The notes: generated from the letters alone by a model not told the origin. A stretch of 17,064 bases of DNA from Erysipelotrichaceae bacterium (GCA_900754715.1 CAAEDX010000107.1:1-17064), one strand, 5' to 3'; numbered from the stretch's first letter, positions 7,077 to 14,296 are shown. Numbers and translations are program-made.

Positions 7077-8123
7077 GTGCGATATCACAAGCATGATTTT
7101 GATTGCGAGAACGAGCATTGCTGCTGTAAGTCATCAGAATGCTGGGAATGTGAATGCCCTTGTTTTGAATCTTGTCAGTGGGAATGCTGTCCTCAGAAAG
7201 TGACCGGCCCGACCGGCCCAACAGGAAGATCCGGCCCAAGAGGCCCACAGGGGATCCAAGGGCCATATGGCCCGCAAGGTCCACAGGGTGATCGCGGTCC
7301 CACCGGAGCGACCGGCCCGACCGGTCCTGTTGGCCCGCAAGGCGCAACCGGCTCACAAGGGCCGCAGGGTCCGCAAGGTCCGGCAGGAATTCAAGGGATC
7401 ACTGGTCCGACCGGCCCGACAGGACCTACAGGCGCGACAGGTGCAAATGGAGCGATGGGTCCCCAGGGTCCGACAGGAAATACCGGTGCTACGGGCCCCA
7501 CAGGTCCAAGCGGCGCAACAGGAGCGACCGGTCCGCAAGGTCCAGCAGGAATTCAGGGAATCACTGGCCCGACAGGACCTACAGGCGCGACAGGTGCAAA
7601 TGGAGCGATGGGTCCCCAGGGTCCGACAGGAAATACCGGTGCCACGGGTCCCACTGGCCCGACAGGGCCAACAGGTTCTACAGGCGCAACAGGAGCAACC
7701 GGTCCAAGCGGAACATCAAATTCTCTGACTTCGGCCAATGACAATGATACTGCAGTATCTGCGAATGGTACGCTGAGCTTTTATCAGAATTTAGCAAGCA
7801 GCGGAACAGCGATCACGCATACCTCGGGATCACCATTCTTTGAGATCACTGAGCCCGGGGTCTATGAGGTTTATTATCAGACGACGGCGAGCGTTCCTTC
7901 AGCATCTTCTTATCCGGTAACGGTGGAAGCGATGCTGGTCTTCGATGGAGATACGCTGCCGCATACGCAAGACAGCGCCACTGTATCGAGCAGTTCTGAT
8001 GAAGAGATCTTGAATGGCTTCGGTGTCTTCTATGCGTCATCTGCTTCTTCTTTGTTCCTCAAGAATTCACTGGCTGGCACACATTACAACAACAGCATCC
8101 TGATGGTCAACAAGCTTTCATGA
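7077..8123 (+). CDS. Collagen-like protein with Cys-rich head and BclA-like tail
   Basis: 348 residues in three parts. Residues 1-43 are a head with no signal peptide that holds 11 cysteines between positions 10 and 38 (for example [12 protein letters not shown]). Residues 44-214 are 57 uninterrupted Gly-X-Y triplets, mostly GPT, GPQ and GAT; Thr is at Y in 30 of them. Residues 215-348 are a Ser/Thr-rich beta domain, with motifs such as [22 protein letters not shown] and ILMVNKLS. It resembles the trimerising C1q/TNF-like domains of BclA-type exosporium glycoproteins. The family forms collagen-like triple helices on spore or cell surfaces. The lack of an export signal and the Cys-rich head favour assembly onto a spore from the mother cell (inference; sporulation genes are not in the window). 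The start is GTG, chosen by the AAGGAGGA site. The neighbouring downstream glycosyltransferase may decorate the Thr residues. Confidence 0.88.
   Translation: MRYHKHDFDCENEHCCCKSSECWECECPCFESCQWECCPQKVTGPTGPTGRSGPRGPQGIQGPYGPQGPQGDRGPTGATGPTGPVGPQGATGSQGPQGPQGPAGIQGITGPTGPTGPTGATGANGAMGPQGPTGNTGATGPTGPSGATGATGPQGPAGIQGITGPTGPTGATGANGAMGPQGPTGNTGATGPTGPTGPTGSTGATGATGPSGTSNSLTSANDNDTAVSANGTLSFYQNLASSGTAITHTSGSPFFEITEPGVYEVYYQTTASVPSASSYPVTVEAMLVFDGDTLPHTQDSATVSSSSDEEILNGFGVFYASSASSLFLKNSLAGTHYNNSILMVNKLS
7413..7489 (+). repeat. 77-bp perfect repeat in the Gly-X-Y tract, copy 1
   Basis: This copy is identical over 77 nt to 7566-7642. The spacing between copies is 153 nt, a multiple of 9, so the Gly-X-Y phase is kept. 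Confidence 0.93.
7566..7642 (+). repeat. 77-bp perfect repeat in the Gly-X-Y tract, copy 2
   Basis: Second copy of the 77-nt repeat. The similarity extends further upstream in imperfect form: the GPAGIQGIT block occurs before both copies, and one GPT triplet is extra in copy 1. This indicates an in-frame duplication of about 17 triplets. Confidence 0.93.
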
Positions 8124-8139
8124 CCGCCTGATGGCGGTC
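8122..8139 (+). other. Short perfect hairpin between collagen-like and glycosyltransferase genes
   Basis: GACCGCC pairs with GGCGGTC around a TGAT loop, starting within the stop codon. Only two T residues follow, so it is a weak terminator at best. It could be an attenuator or an mRNA-stabilising hairpin that sets the ratio of the two products. Confidence 0.6.
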
Positions 8140-8158
8140 TTACATAAGGAGGGGACTT

Positions 8159-9205
8159 ATGATTACAGTCAGTGTCTGTATGATCGTCAGAGATGAAGAA
8201 GCAGTGATCCGACGCTGCCTTTCGTGTGTGCGCTCGTTTGCGGATGAGATCATCGTGGTGGATACCGGATCAAAGGATCAGACAGCTTCTGTATGCAAAG
8301 AGATGGGAGCAAAAGTATATGATCTACCCTGGCAAGATGATTTTGCGGCAGCACGGAACTATGCTTTTTCCAAGGCAGCCTGCGATTATCAGTTCTGGCT
8401 GGATGCAGATGATGTCATCAGCGAAGCAGATCAGGAAAAGATGAAAGAACTGAAAGAAACATTGGATGAATCCGTTTCGGTCGTCATGATGCGCTATGAG
8501 ATGCAGCACGCAGAGCATGAATCACCCGTTGTGTTTGAGCGGGAACGTCTGCTGCGGAAAAAGGATCATTTCTTATGGAAAGGAAGGGTACACGAGAGCA
8601 TCGAGCCTTCTGGAAAGATCATGCACAGCGATATCGTCATCCGTCACCGCAAGGAGAAAGTGAATGACCCGCAGCGCAATCTGCGTATCTTCCGGAAGAT
8701 GAAAGCTGCGGGAGATGGCTTTTCCCCACGCGATCAGTTTTATTATGCGCGAGAGCTATATCAGCACGGCCAATATGATGAAGCAGTTATGGAGTATGAA
8801 ACGTTTCTGAACGGCCATGGCTGGGTGGAAGATCAGGTTCAGGCCTGTCTTGACCTGGGGCAGTGCCTGATGCAGCTGAACCGTCCTGATGAAGCGTTTT
8901 CTGCCTGGATCCGCAGTTTTTTCTATGCACCGCCCGCTGCCCGTATCTGCAACGCGCTGGGATTTTGGTTTTTGCGTGATCACCGGGATGAAGAGGCAGA
9001 ATATTGGTTCAGACAAGCCTTGCACTGCATGCGCCGCGGCGGTTTTGAGCAAGAAGATGATCATTGTTTCATCCCCAGCCTGGAGCTGGCGATCCTGTAT
9101 TATTACCGTGGCCAGCATTCTTTGGCCAGAGCCTGGTTTGAACAAGCCAGGCATATTCATCCGCAGCATCCACTGATCATTCGCAATCAAAAATGGTTTT
9201 CATAG
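8159..9205 (+). CDS. GT2-family glycosyltransferase with TPR-like C-terminus
   Basis: 348 residues. The N-terminal GT-A domain starts with VSVCMIVRDEE, has the nucleotide-binding IIVVDTGSKDQT (32-42) and the metal/sugar-binding LDADD (81-85). A WKGRVHE segment around 140-147 is common in this subgroup. From about residue 195 there are helical TPR-like repeats (QFYYARELYQHGQYDEA; CLDLGQCLMQLNRPDEA; ALGFWFLRDHRDEEA; AILYYYRGQHSLA). This is the architecture of peptide- and protein-modifying GT2 enzymes. The ATG follows AAGGAGGGG. It lies 35 nt after the collagen-like gene with only a weak hairpin between, so it is probably co-transcribed. Comparison with the clostridial bclA1-sgtA pair suggests it O-glycosylates Thr in the Gly-X-Y tract (inference). 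The sugar donor is unknown. Confidence 0.88.
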   Translation: MITVSVCMIVRDEEAVIRRCLSCVRSFADEIIVVDTGSKDQTASVCKEMGAKVYDLPWQDDFAAARNYAFSKAACDYQFWLDADDVISEADQEKMKELKETLDESVSVVMMRYEMQHAEHESPVVFERERLLRKKDHFLWKGRVHESIEPSGKIMHSDIVIRHRKEKVNDPQRNLRIFRKMKAAGDGFSPRDQFYYARELYQHGQYDEAVMEYETFLNGHGWVEDQVQACLDLGQCLMQLNRPDEAFSAWIRSFFYAPPAARICNALGFWFLRDHRDEEAEYWFRQALHCMRRGGFEQEDDHCFIPSLELAILYYYRGQHSLARAWFEQARHIHPQHPLIIRNQKWFS

Positions 9206-9234
9206 AAAAAGCGGCTTGTCAGTGCCGCTTTTTC
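9206..9234. terminator. Bidirectional terminator between glycosyltransferase and yggS
   Basis: AAAAAGCGGC (9206-9215) pairs perfectly with GCCGCTTTTT (9224-9233) around an 8-nt loop. It begins directly after the glycosyltransferase stop TAG, and its last base abuts or overlaps the yggS stop on the other strand. The A-run and T-run make it work in both directions. Confidence 0.92.
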
Positions 9235-9902
9235 TATTCTGTGATGTCTTTTTGCGTATAATTCCGCGGACCAAAGATAGAAGAACCGATGCGCACCATA
9301 TTAGAACCATGCGCGACCGCCAGCTTCCAGTCTGCGCTCATGCCCATCGAGAGCCAGTGGATCTGTTCGCTGCCATACTGTTCCTGAAGCTTCAGATACA
9401 GCTGATGCACCTGTTCGAAACAATCTGCTATGGCCGTTTGATCTGTGGTATTAGGGCCGACACACATCAGGCCCTGAATATCGATGTGCGGAAACTGTTC
9501 CCGGCAGATACGGACAAAATCAAGGCACTCATCGGCCAGGACACCGGTCTTGTTGGGCTCCATGGAAATATTGACTTCGACCAGCACCGGAATGACCTTG
9601 CCGATCTTTGCTGCTTGTTTTTCGATTTCCTTGGCCAGCGGCAGATTGTCCAAGCTTTCGATCATATCGACCAGCGGCAGCACTTGCTTTACTTTATTGC
9701 GCTGCAAATGTCCGATCATATGCCAATGATAGCGCTCATCATATTTGGCTGTGATCTCCTGTACTTTATTTTCCCCGAAGATCGTACAGCCTGCCGCATA
9801 GGCTTCATCGATCTCTGCTTTTGTGCGGGTCTTGCTGACTGCAACCAGCGTGACATGCTGCGGCAGTTCTTTTTTGATTTCATTGAGTTTTTCCAAATTC
9901 AT
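9234..9902 (-). CDS. yggS: YggS/YlmE-type PLP homeostasis protein
   Basis: A 222-residue protein of the YggS/PROSC (COG0325) family, a monomeric alanine-racemase-like barrel that binds pyridoxal 5'-phosphate without a known enzymatic reaction and keeps free PLP and amino-acid pools in balance. The PLP lysine is Lys24 in VAVSKT. Other family signatures are FGENKVQE (42-49), WHMIGHLQRNK (60-70), VEVNIS, GLMCVGP, LSMGMSADW and VRIGSSIFG near the C-terminus. The length is close to normal. The start ATG is preceded by GAAGG at 8 nt. In many Firmicutes the homologue sits near sepF and the cell-division genes; here it stands alone, convergent with the glycosyltransferase. Confidence 0.93.
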   Translation of the reverse strand: MNLEKLNEIKKELPQHVTLVAVSKTRTKAEIDEAYAAGCTIFGENKVQEITAKYDERYHWHMIGHLQRNKVKQVLPLVDMIESLDNLPLAKEIEKQAAKIGKVIPVLVEVNISMEPNKTGVLADECLDFVRICREQFPHIDIQGLMCVGPNTTDQTAIADCFEQVHQLYLKLQEQYGSEQIHWLSMGMSADWKLAVAHGSNMVRIGSSIFGPRNYTQKDITE

Positions 9903-9971
9903 CTTTCATGCCTTCTTTCATCTCTCTATGATAAACGATTCACCGGCAAAATGCCAGATGTCATAGCTTGC

Positions 9972-10019
9972 GCAGACCGAGATCGTTTTTAATCGTTGTA
10001 CCAGCGATCTCAGATCTGC
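9972..10019. repeat. Interrupted inverted repeat upstream of yggS
   Basis: GCAGA (9972-9976) and GAGATCG (9979-9985) face CGATCTC (10005-10011) and TCTGC (10015-10019). This gives 12 paired positions with a small internal loop (2 nt against 3 nt) and a 19-nt centre. It encloses the candidate minus-strand -10 of yggS, so it may be an operator or an RNA hairpin. No T-run suggests a terminator. Confidence 0.4.
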
Positions 10020-10128
10020 CGACACGTTCAAGAGCGCCGCTGATATGAGGCGATGATGACTAACATAGCATTGAGCGGTCAGGTGATGGCAGAAGAAGTG
10101 ACAAGAAGATGAGATAAGCACGATTTTA

Positions 10129-10137
10129 TGGTACAAT
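10129..10137 (+). promoter_or_regulatory. Candidate extended -10 promoter of the tmk cluster
   Basis: TGGTACAAT is an extended -10 (TGn plus TACAAT) 40 nt before the GTG of tmk; transcription would begin near 10144. No good -35 at 16-18 nt is visible. Confidence 0.5.
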
Positions 10138-10177
10138 AACTGAGTATATGGAATCATGAAGACAAGGATGTGACACT

Positions 10178-10810
10178 GTGAGCAGGGGATTGTTTATCAC
10201 CTTTGAAGGAAATGACGGCAGCGGAAAGACGACCATCAGCGAGCTGGTCTTCAAACAGCTTACACAAAAAGGCTTTTCCTGCATCTTGACCCGGGAACCC
10301 GGCGGCATTGATATCGCTGAACAGATCCGGCATATCATCCTGGATCCGGCCAACAGCGCGATGGATGCCCGCACCGAAGCGCTGCTTTATGCGGCCAGCC
10401 GCCGCCAGCATCTGGTGGAACGGGTGATCCCGGCACTGGATGAAGGCAAGATCGTGATCTGTGACCGTTTCATCGACAGTTCCCTTGCTTACCAGGGCAT
10501 GGGCAGACAGATCGGCATGGAAGAGATCTTTCAGATGAACCAGTTTGCGACCGAAGGACTGATGCCGGATGCGACCATCTTCCTTGAAGTGAGCGAGACA
10601 GTATCCCGGCAGCGGCTGGCCCAGCGCGGTTCGCTGGACCGCATGGATCAGGAAAGCGAAGCTTTCCATCAGCGCGTGCGCCGAGGATATGCGCTAGTCA
10701 GACAGCGGTACTCAGAGCGGATGCGCGTCATTGATGCCGATCAGGAACTTGAGCAAGTGCTGCAGGCAGCGATGCGCGCGATCATGGAGATCGTGGATGA
10801 ACACCATTGA
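10178..10810 (+). CDS. tmk: Thymidylate kinase
   Basis: A 210-residue enzyme that phosphorylates dTMP to dTDP with ATP, an essential step in dTTP synthesis. The P-loop is GNDGSGKTT (11-19), TREPGG (38-43) and the DRF motif CDRFIDSSLAYQG (95-107) bind substrate, and the lid region lies at about 143-156 (SRQRLAQRG). The start is GTG, preceded by AAGGATGTGA. It is the first gene of a tight cluster and its end overlaps holB by 14 nt. Confidence 0.97.
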   Translation: MSRGLFITFEGNDGSGKTTISELVFKQLTQKGFSCILTREPGGIDIAEQIRHIILDPANSAMDARTEALLYAASRRQHLVERVIPALDEGKIVICDRFIDSSLAYQGMGRQIGMEEIFQMNQFATEGLMPDATIFLEVSETVSRQRLAQRGSLDRMDQESEAFHQRVRRGYALVRQRYSERMRVIDADQELEQVLQAAMRAIMEIVDEHH

Positions 10811-11795
10811 CAAGGCACTTGCGGCCCGCCAGCAGCCGGTCGCTTGGAAGACCCTGAGCAATGCCTTGCGCAGCCGGACCTATGCCCATGCCTATCTGTT
10901 TCAGGGCCAGATCGGCACAGCAAAGCGGGAAATGGCCCTGCTCTTTGCCCAAAGCGTGTTTTGTCCCCATAGCAAGGAAGGCATCGCCTGCGGCGAATGC
11001 GAGGTCTGCCGCCGTGTGGCAGCGCTGGAATACGCCGATCTGAGCTATATAGATGGCAGTGAGACATCCATCAAAAAAGCAGATGTCCTGCGCCTGCAAG
11101 AGCAATTCAGCCGGACATCGCTGGAGATCAGTCCATATCGCATATATATCATGGATCATGCGGAGAATGCCACGCCAGACGCGCTGAATTCACTGTTGAA
11201 ATTTTTGGAAGAGCCGCAGCCGGGCATCATCGCGATCCTGATCAGCGATCAGCCAGAGCTGCTGCTGCCGACCATCGTTTCCCGCTGTCAGTGCATTCCC
11301 TTTCATCCGCTGAATCAGCGCGAATGTCTGCGAATGGGCATGGAAGCCGGGGAATGCGACGCACTGGATGTTTATTTTCTCTCTCGTCTGCGCTGCAATC
11401 CATCCATGATGCAGGAAATCAGCGAGAGCGAAGATTATCAGCATGCCCGTTATGTCTTCTTTGCGCTGATGGAACGTTTTCTGCGCAGCGAGGAAGAAGC
11501 AGCATTGTTTCTGCAGACCGAAGGCTATCCATCCAAGCAAAAGAAGTGGGGAAAGACTTCCTTTCGCTGGCTGCTTGATCTGATGTCCATCTACTGGAAA
11601 GACTGCGGCCGCAAGCAGATCAGCTGCGAAGACAGCCGCTATGTCAGCCTTTGGGAAAAAAGCAAATGGTCCATGGAACAACTGATCGCCATGATACAGA
11701 TCGTGCTGAAGGCAAAAGATGTCCTGCGCCGTTCAGTGAATCTGCAGCTGCTGGCAGATCAGATGATGTATGAACTGAAAGAGGTGAAATCGTGA
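10797..11795 (+). CDS. holB: DNA polymerase III delta' subunit
   Basis: A 332-residue clamp-loader subunit (AAA+). It works with the tau/gamma and delta subunits to load the sliding clamp. The zinc module has four cysteines (Cys56, Cys65, Cys68, Cys71, in ACGECEVC). The Walker A-like segment GQIGTAKRE (37-45) is degenerate, with Ala for Gly and Arg for Ser/Thr after Lys43. Degenerate P-loops are normal in delta', which is not expected to hydrolyse ATP. YIMDHAENAT is the Walker-B region, ALNSLLKFLEEP is a family hallmark, and TIVSRCQ contains the SRC motif that supplies the arginine finger. The frame is open upstream, but the ATG at 10797 has GGAG 7 nt before it and starts a normal delta' N-terminus. 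It overlaps tmk by 14 nt and shares GTGA with ricT. Confidence 0.93.
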   Translation: MNTIDKALAARQQPVAWKTLSNALRSRTYAHAYLFQGQIGTAKREMALLFAQSVFCPHSKEGIACGECEVCRRVAALEYADLSYIDGSETSIKKADVLRLQEQFSRTSLEISPYRIYIMDHAENATPDALNSLLKFLEEPQPGIIAILISDQPELLLPTIVSRCQCIPFHPLNQRECLRMGMEAGECDALDVYFLSRLRCNPSMMQEISESEDYQHARYVFFALMERFLRSEEEAALFLQTEGYPSKQKKWGKTSFRWLLDLMSIYWKDCGRKQISCEDSRYVSLWEKSKWSMEQLIAMIQIVLKAKDVLRRSVNLQLLADQMMYELKEVKS

Positions 11796-12745
11796 AACAA
11801 GAAAATAAAGACCGCGCAACCGCAGCGAAAAAGAACGAACGGCCGCGGGATAAAGATAGAAATACAGAACGCCGCGGCATGCGCGGCGAACGTCGGATGA
11901 CAGAGCACAAAGGCGAAGCCATTCAGCGCAGCTACCAGAGCCTGGCTTTCGTCAGCTTCAAAGAATCTAAGAAAGTGTATTCCTTCGGATACGATGGAGA
12001 TGACCTGAAAACTGGCGACCGCGTAGTAGTAGAAACAGTACGCGGCCAGGAACTGGGGACGATCGTCAAAGACTGTGAGCCATTTCTGGTGCAGAAAAAC
12101 AGCATGGAGATCAAGCCCGTGCTGCGCAAAGCGACACCGCGCGATATCGAGCGCGAAAAAGAAAACGTGGAAAAAGCCAGACGCGCGCTAAAGATCTGTG
12201 ATGAATGCATCAAAATGCTCGGCTTGGATATGCATCTGATCGAAGCGGAATATACCTTGGATTGCAGCAAGGTCATCTTTATTTATGTGGCCGATGAGCG
12301 AGTGGACTTCCGTGAGCTGCTCAAAGAGCTCGCCAGCCGCTTCCGCTGCCGTATCGAACTGCGTCAGGTCGGACCACGTAACAAATCTAAGATCATCGGC
12401 GGACTAGGCATGTGCGGCATGGAAACCTGCTGCTCACGCTTTTTGAACGATTTTGACGTAGTCTCCATCAATATGGCTAAAAACCAGCTTCTGGCTTTGA
12501 ATATCCAGAAGCTCAGCGGACAATGCGGAAAACTGATGTGCTGCCTGAAATATGAAGACGCTCAATACAAGAAGATGCGCCAGGGACTGCCAAAGCTTAA
12601 TGCGCAGATCGAATACAAAGGAAAAAAATACCGTGTGACCAGCATGAATGTCCTGCTGCAGCAAGCTAAGATCGAAAACCGGGAAGATGTGCAGTTTCTT
12701 GACTTCAAAGAACTGTGGCCCGATATCGACTTTTCGGACCGTTAG
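11792..12745 (+). CDS. ricT: RicT/YaaT, PSP1-domain Fe-S protein
   Basis: 317 residues. The PSP1/YaaT region runs from about 50 to 310. Two CxxxxCC clusters, Cys208-213-214 (GMCGMETCC) and Cys245-250-251 (GQCGKLMCC), are the conserved cysteines of RicT. In Bacillus subtilis RicT, RicA and RicF form a complex carrying two [4Fe-4S] clusters that influences RNase Y-dependent mRNA maturation, sporulation, competence and biofilm formation. A Lys/Arg/Glu-rich, probably disordered extension of about 45 residues precedes the conserved core, making the protein longer than the roughly 275-residue B. subtilis homologue. The GTG start is preceded by GAGGTGA and overlaps the holB stop. A later in-frame ATG (residue 36) has no good ribosome binding site. 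Confidence 0.93.
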   Translation: MKQENKDRATAAKKNERPRDKDRNTERRGMRGERRMTEHKGEAIQRSYQSLAFVSFKESKKVYSFGYDGDDLKTGDRVVVETVRGQELGTIVKDCEPFLVQKNSMEIKPVLRKATPRDIEREKENVEKARRALKICDECIKMLGLDMHLIEAEYTLDCSKVIFIYVADERVDFRELLKELASRFRCRIELRQVGPRNKSKIIGGLGMCGMETCCSRFLNDFDVVSINMAKNQLLALNIQKLSGQCGKLMCCLKYEDAQYKKMRQGLPKLNAQIEYKGKKYRVTSMNVLLQQAKIENREDVQFLDFKELWPDIDFSDR

Positions 12746-12747
12746 CC

Positions 12748-13605
12748 ATGAAACGTCAGAAGAGCTTTGAGACGCCGCAGCCGACGCTTTATATCGTCGC
12801 CACACCGATCGGCAATCTGCAGGAGCTTACGCCTAGAGCGAGACAGATCCTGGAAGAGGCAGATATCATCGCGGCGGAAGACACTCGCAATACGCAGAAG
12901 CTGTTGACGCATTTTGGCATTTCCACGCATATGGTCACACACCATAAATTCAATGAGGCGCAAAGCAGCAAAGGTATCATCCGTCTGTTGACAGAAGGCA
13001 AGAGCGTGGCCATCGTCAGCGACGCTGGCTATCCGCTGATCAGTGATCCGGGCGCACAGCTGGTCAATGAGGTGATCGGGGCAGGCTATCCTGTCGTGCC
13101 TGTATCCGGAAGCAGCGCGGCAATGGCCGCCCTCGTGGCTTCCGGACTTCCTCCGCAGCCGTTCCTGTTCTACGGCTTTCTGGACAGCACGGAGAAACAG
13201 CGTATCCGGCAGCTGCTGAGCCTGAAGGAATACCCGATGACCCTCATTTTCTACGAGGCTCCCCATCGCATCGGTAAGATGCTGCAAAACTGTCTGGATA
13301 TCCTGGGTGACCGCGAGATGTGCCTGGCCCGTGAGCTGACCAAGAAACACGAAGAGTTCATTCGCGGCAAGATCAGCGAAGTGCTCGAGCTGTGTGATCA
13401 GCTCAAAGGTGAGATGGTCGTCGTCATGGCTGGCCACGAAGAAGACAAAGAGCTGGATCTGACCCAAGCGATGCCGCTCATCAAAGAGCATATCCAGCGT
13501 TACATCAAAGAAGGCATGACCACCAACGAAGCGATCCGCAAGGTCGCCCGGGAACAAGGCCTGTCTAAAAACGAAGTTTACCGTCAATATCACGGCTTGA
13601 ATTGA
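12748..13605 (+). CDS. rsmI: 16S rRNA 2'-O-ribose cytidine-1402 methyltransferase
   Basis: A 285-residue SAM-dependent methyltransferase of the tetrapyrrole-methylase fold that modifies C1402 in the decoding centre of 16S rRNA. Signatures are VATPIGNLQELT (17-28), AAEDTRNTQKLL (42-53), SDAGYPLISDPGAQLV (91-106), the SAM loop VPVSGSSAAMAAL and SGLPPQPFLFYGFL. The C-terminal helix-turn-helix-like segment (about 240-285, TTNEAIRKVAREQGLSKNEV) is usual for the family. The start ATG lies 2 nt after the ricT stop and has no clear Shine-Dalgarno, so it probably depends on coupled translation. In Bacillus the same genes lie in the order tmk, holB, ricT, rsmI, with extra genes between. Confidence 0.95.
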   Translation: MKRQKSFETPQPTLYIVATPIGNLQELTPRARQILEEADIIAAEDTRNTQKLLTHFGISTHMVTHHKFNEAQSSKGIIRLLTEGKSVAIVSDAGYPLISDPGAQLVNEVIGAGYPVVPVSGSSAAMAALVASGLPPQPFLFYGFLDSTEKQRIRQLLSLKEYPMTLIFYEAPHRIGKMLQNCLDILGDREMCLARELTKKHEEFIRGKISEVLELCDQLKGEMVVVMAGHEEDKELDLTQAMPLIKEHIQRYIKEGMTTNEAIRKVAREQGLSKNEVYRQYHGLN

Positions 13606-13643
13606 CAAAAAAGCAGCTGGTTCAGATGAATCAGCTGCTTTTA
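13606..13643. terminator. Bidirectional terminator between rsmI and the 2H gene
   Basis: GCAGCTGGTTCA (13613-13624) pairs with TGAATCAGCTGC (13627-13638), one G-U included; the innermost pairs open to form the loop. An A-run (13606-13612) and a T-run (13639-13643) flank it. The 2H gene's stop (13631-13633) is inside the stem. Confidence 0.9.
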
Positions 13644-14296
13644 TAGTCATTCATAGAATAAAATGAAATATATTGACAATATTCTGGTTCAAGCGTCAAT
13701 GCCCGATCGACGTATCCGTATTCATCAAGCCAGTCTTGCAGCAGAGAGATTTCCTGCTTCGTATACATTTTTGGCCTGAAGTATGCCAGGGTGATATGCG
13801 GTGTGGATAGATAAGGAAGACGGACGATCTGTTCCGTTTTTTCATAGCGAGTGATCCATTTTTGATATTCTTTTTCATTGATAGGTTCCAGCGCGATGGC
13901 AAGGCTTGTCGCAGCCAGAGGAAATACGACCGTCATTCTCATGCTGATCGGTTCCTGTTTAAGTTCAGAAAGCTGCTTTTTGGCATAATGACAAAGTTTT
14001 TCCGGCTGTCCCAAAGAGAGATCATGCAAGGTTACATGCATCTGCGCATTATTCAGTTTATCGCTCAACAATGCGCCTGCACGGGCGTATAAGCTGTCTT
14101 GCCATATGGACAGTGTTTTTTGCGTTTGTTGATCCAGCCAATATAAGATGGTATCCCCTGTAAAGCGTCGGTAAGAACCATCCGGTCTGACTTTATCAGC
14201 GAGCGTGAGTGGAGGTTGAAAAACATCATGCTCCAGATGAAAAGAAGGGTATTCAAAAGCGTGTATTCGCTCAAGAAAATCAGAAAAAGTCTCCAT
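13631..14296 (-). CDS. 2H phosphoesterase superfamily protein (LigT-like)
   Basis: 221 residues with two H-x-T-x motifs, HVTL (87-90, in MHVTLHDL) and HITL (167-170, in PHITLAYF), about 80 residues apart. This is the twin-histidine active site of the 2H phosphoesterase superfamily, whose members act on 2',3'-cyclic phosphates or 2'-5' linked nucleotides. The N-terminal part (DGSYRRFTGDTILYWL) resembles bacterial and fungal DUF1868-type members from memory; this was not checked. The substrate is unknown. The ATG follows GGAGG at 13 nt, a slightly long spacing. It lies 83 nt downstream of the large kinase gene on the same strand and may be co-transcribed with it. It ends in the shared terminator. 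Confidence 0.75.
   Translation of the reverse strand: METFSDFLERIHAFEYPSFHLEHDVFQPPLTLADKVRPDGSYRRFTGDTILYWLDQQTQKTLSIWQDSLYARAGALLSDKLNNAQMHVTLHDLSLGQPEKLCHYAKKQLSELKQEPISMRMTVVFPLAATSLAIALEPINEKEYQKWITRYEKTEQIVRLPYLSTPHITLAYFRPKMYTKQEISLLQDWLDEYGYVDRALTLEPEYCQYISFYSMNDYKSS

Larger units (their letters stand above)
9903..10177. other. Divergent intergenic region between yggS and tmk
   Basis: No credible gene is seen in these 275 nt. The region holds an inverted repeat (9972-10019), a weak candidate -10 for yggS on the minus strand (TGG plus TACAAC, 9995-10003), and a candidate extended -10 for tmk (10129-10137). Nothing resembling a tRNA or a known riboswitch was recognised. Confidence 0.6.

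Noticed and set aside
7267..7728. Alternative-frame open frame inside the collagen tract, and the thought of a CRISPR-like or tandem DNA array
   Set aside because: The periodicity is 9 nt and follows Gly-X-Y codons; there are no constant repeats with unique spacers.
9216..9992. Plus-strand open frame opposite yggS
   Set aside because: It starts inside a terminator stem and mirrors a clear YggS gene; the predicted protein shows no family features.
10797..11795. Degenerate Walker A in holB as a sign of a broken gene
   Set aside because: Loss of the ATPase consensus is normal in delta' subunits, and the zinc cysteines and SRC motif are intact.
12742..13650. Long antisense open frame opposite rsmI
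   Set aside because: It lies wholly against a clear rsmI, has no sensible motifs and crosses the terminator.
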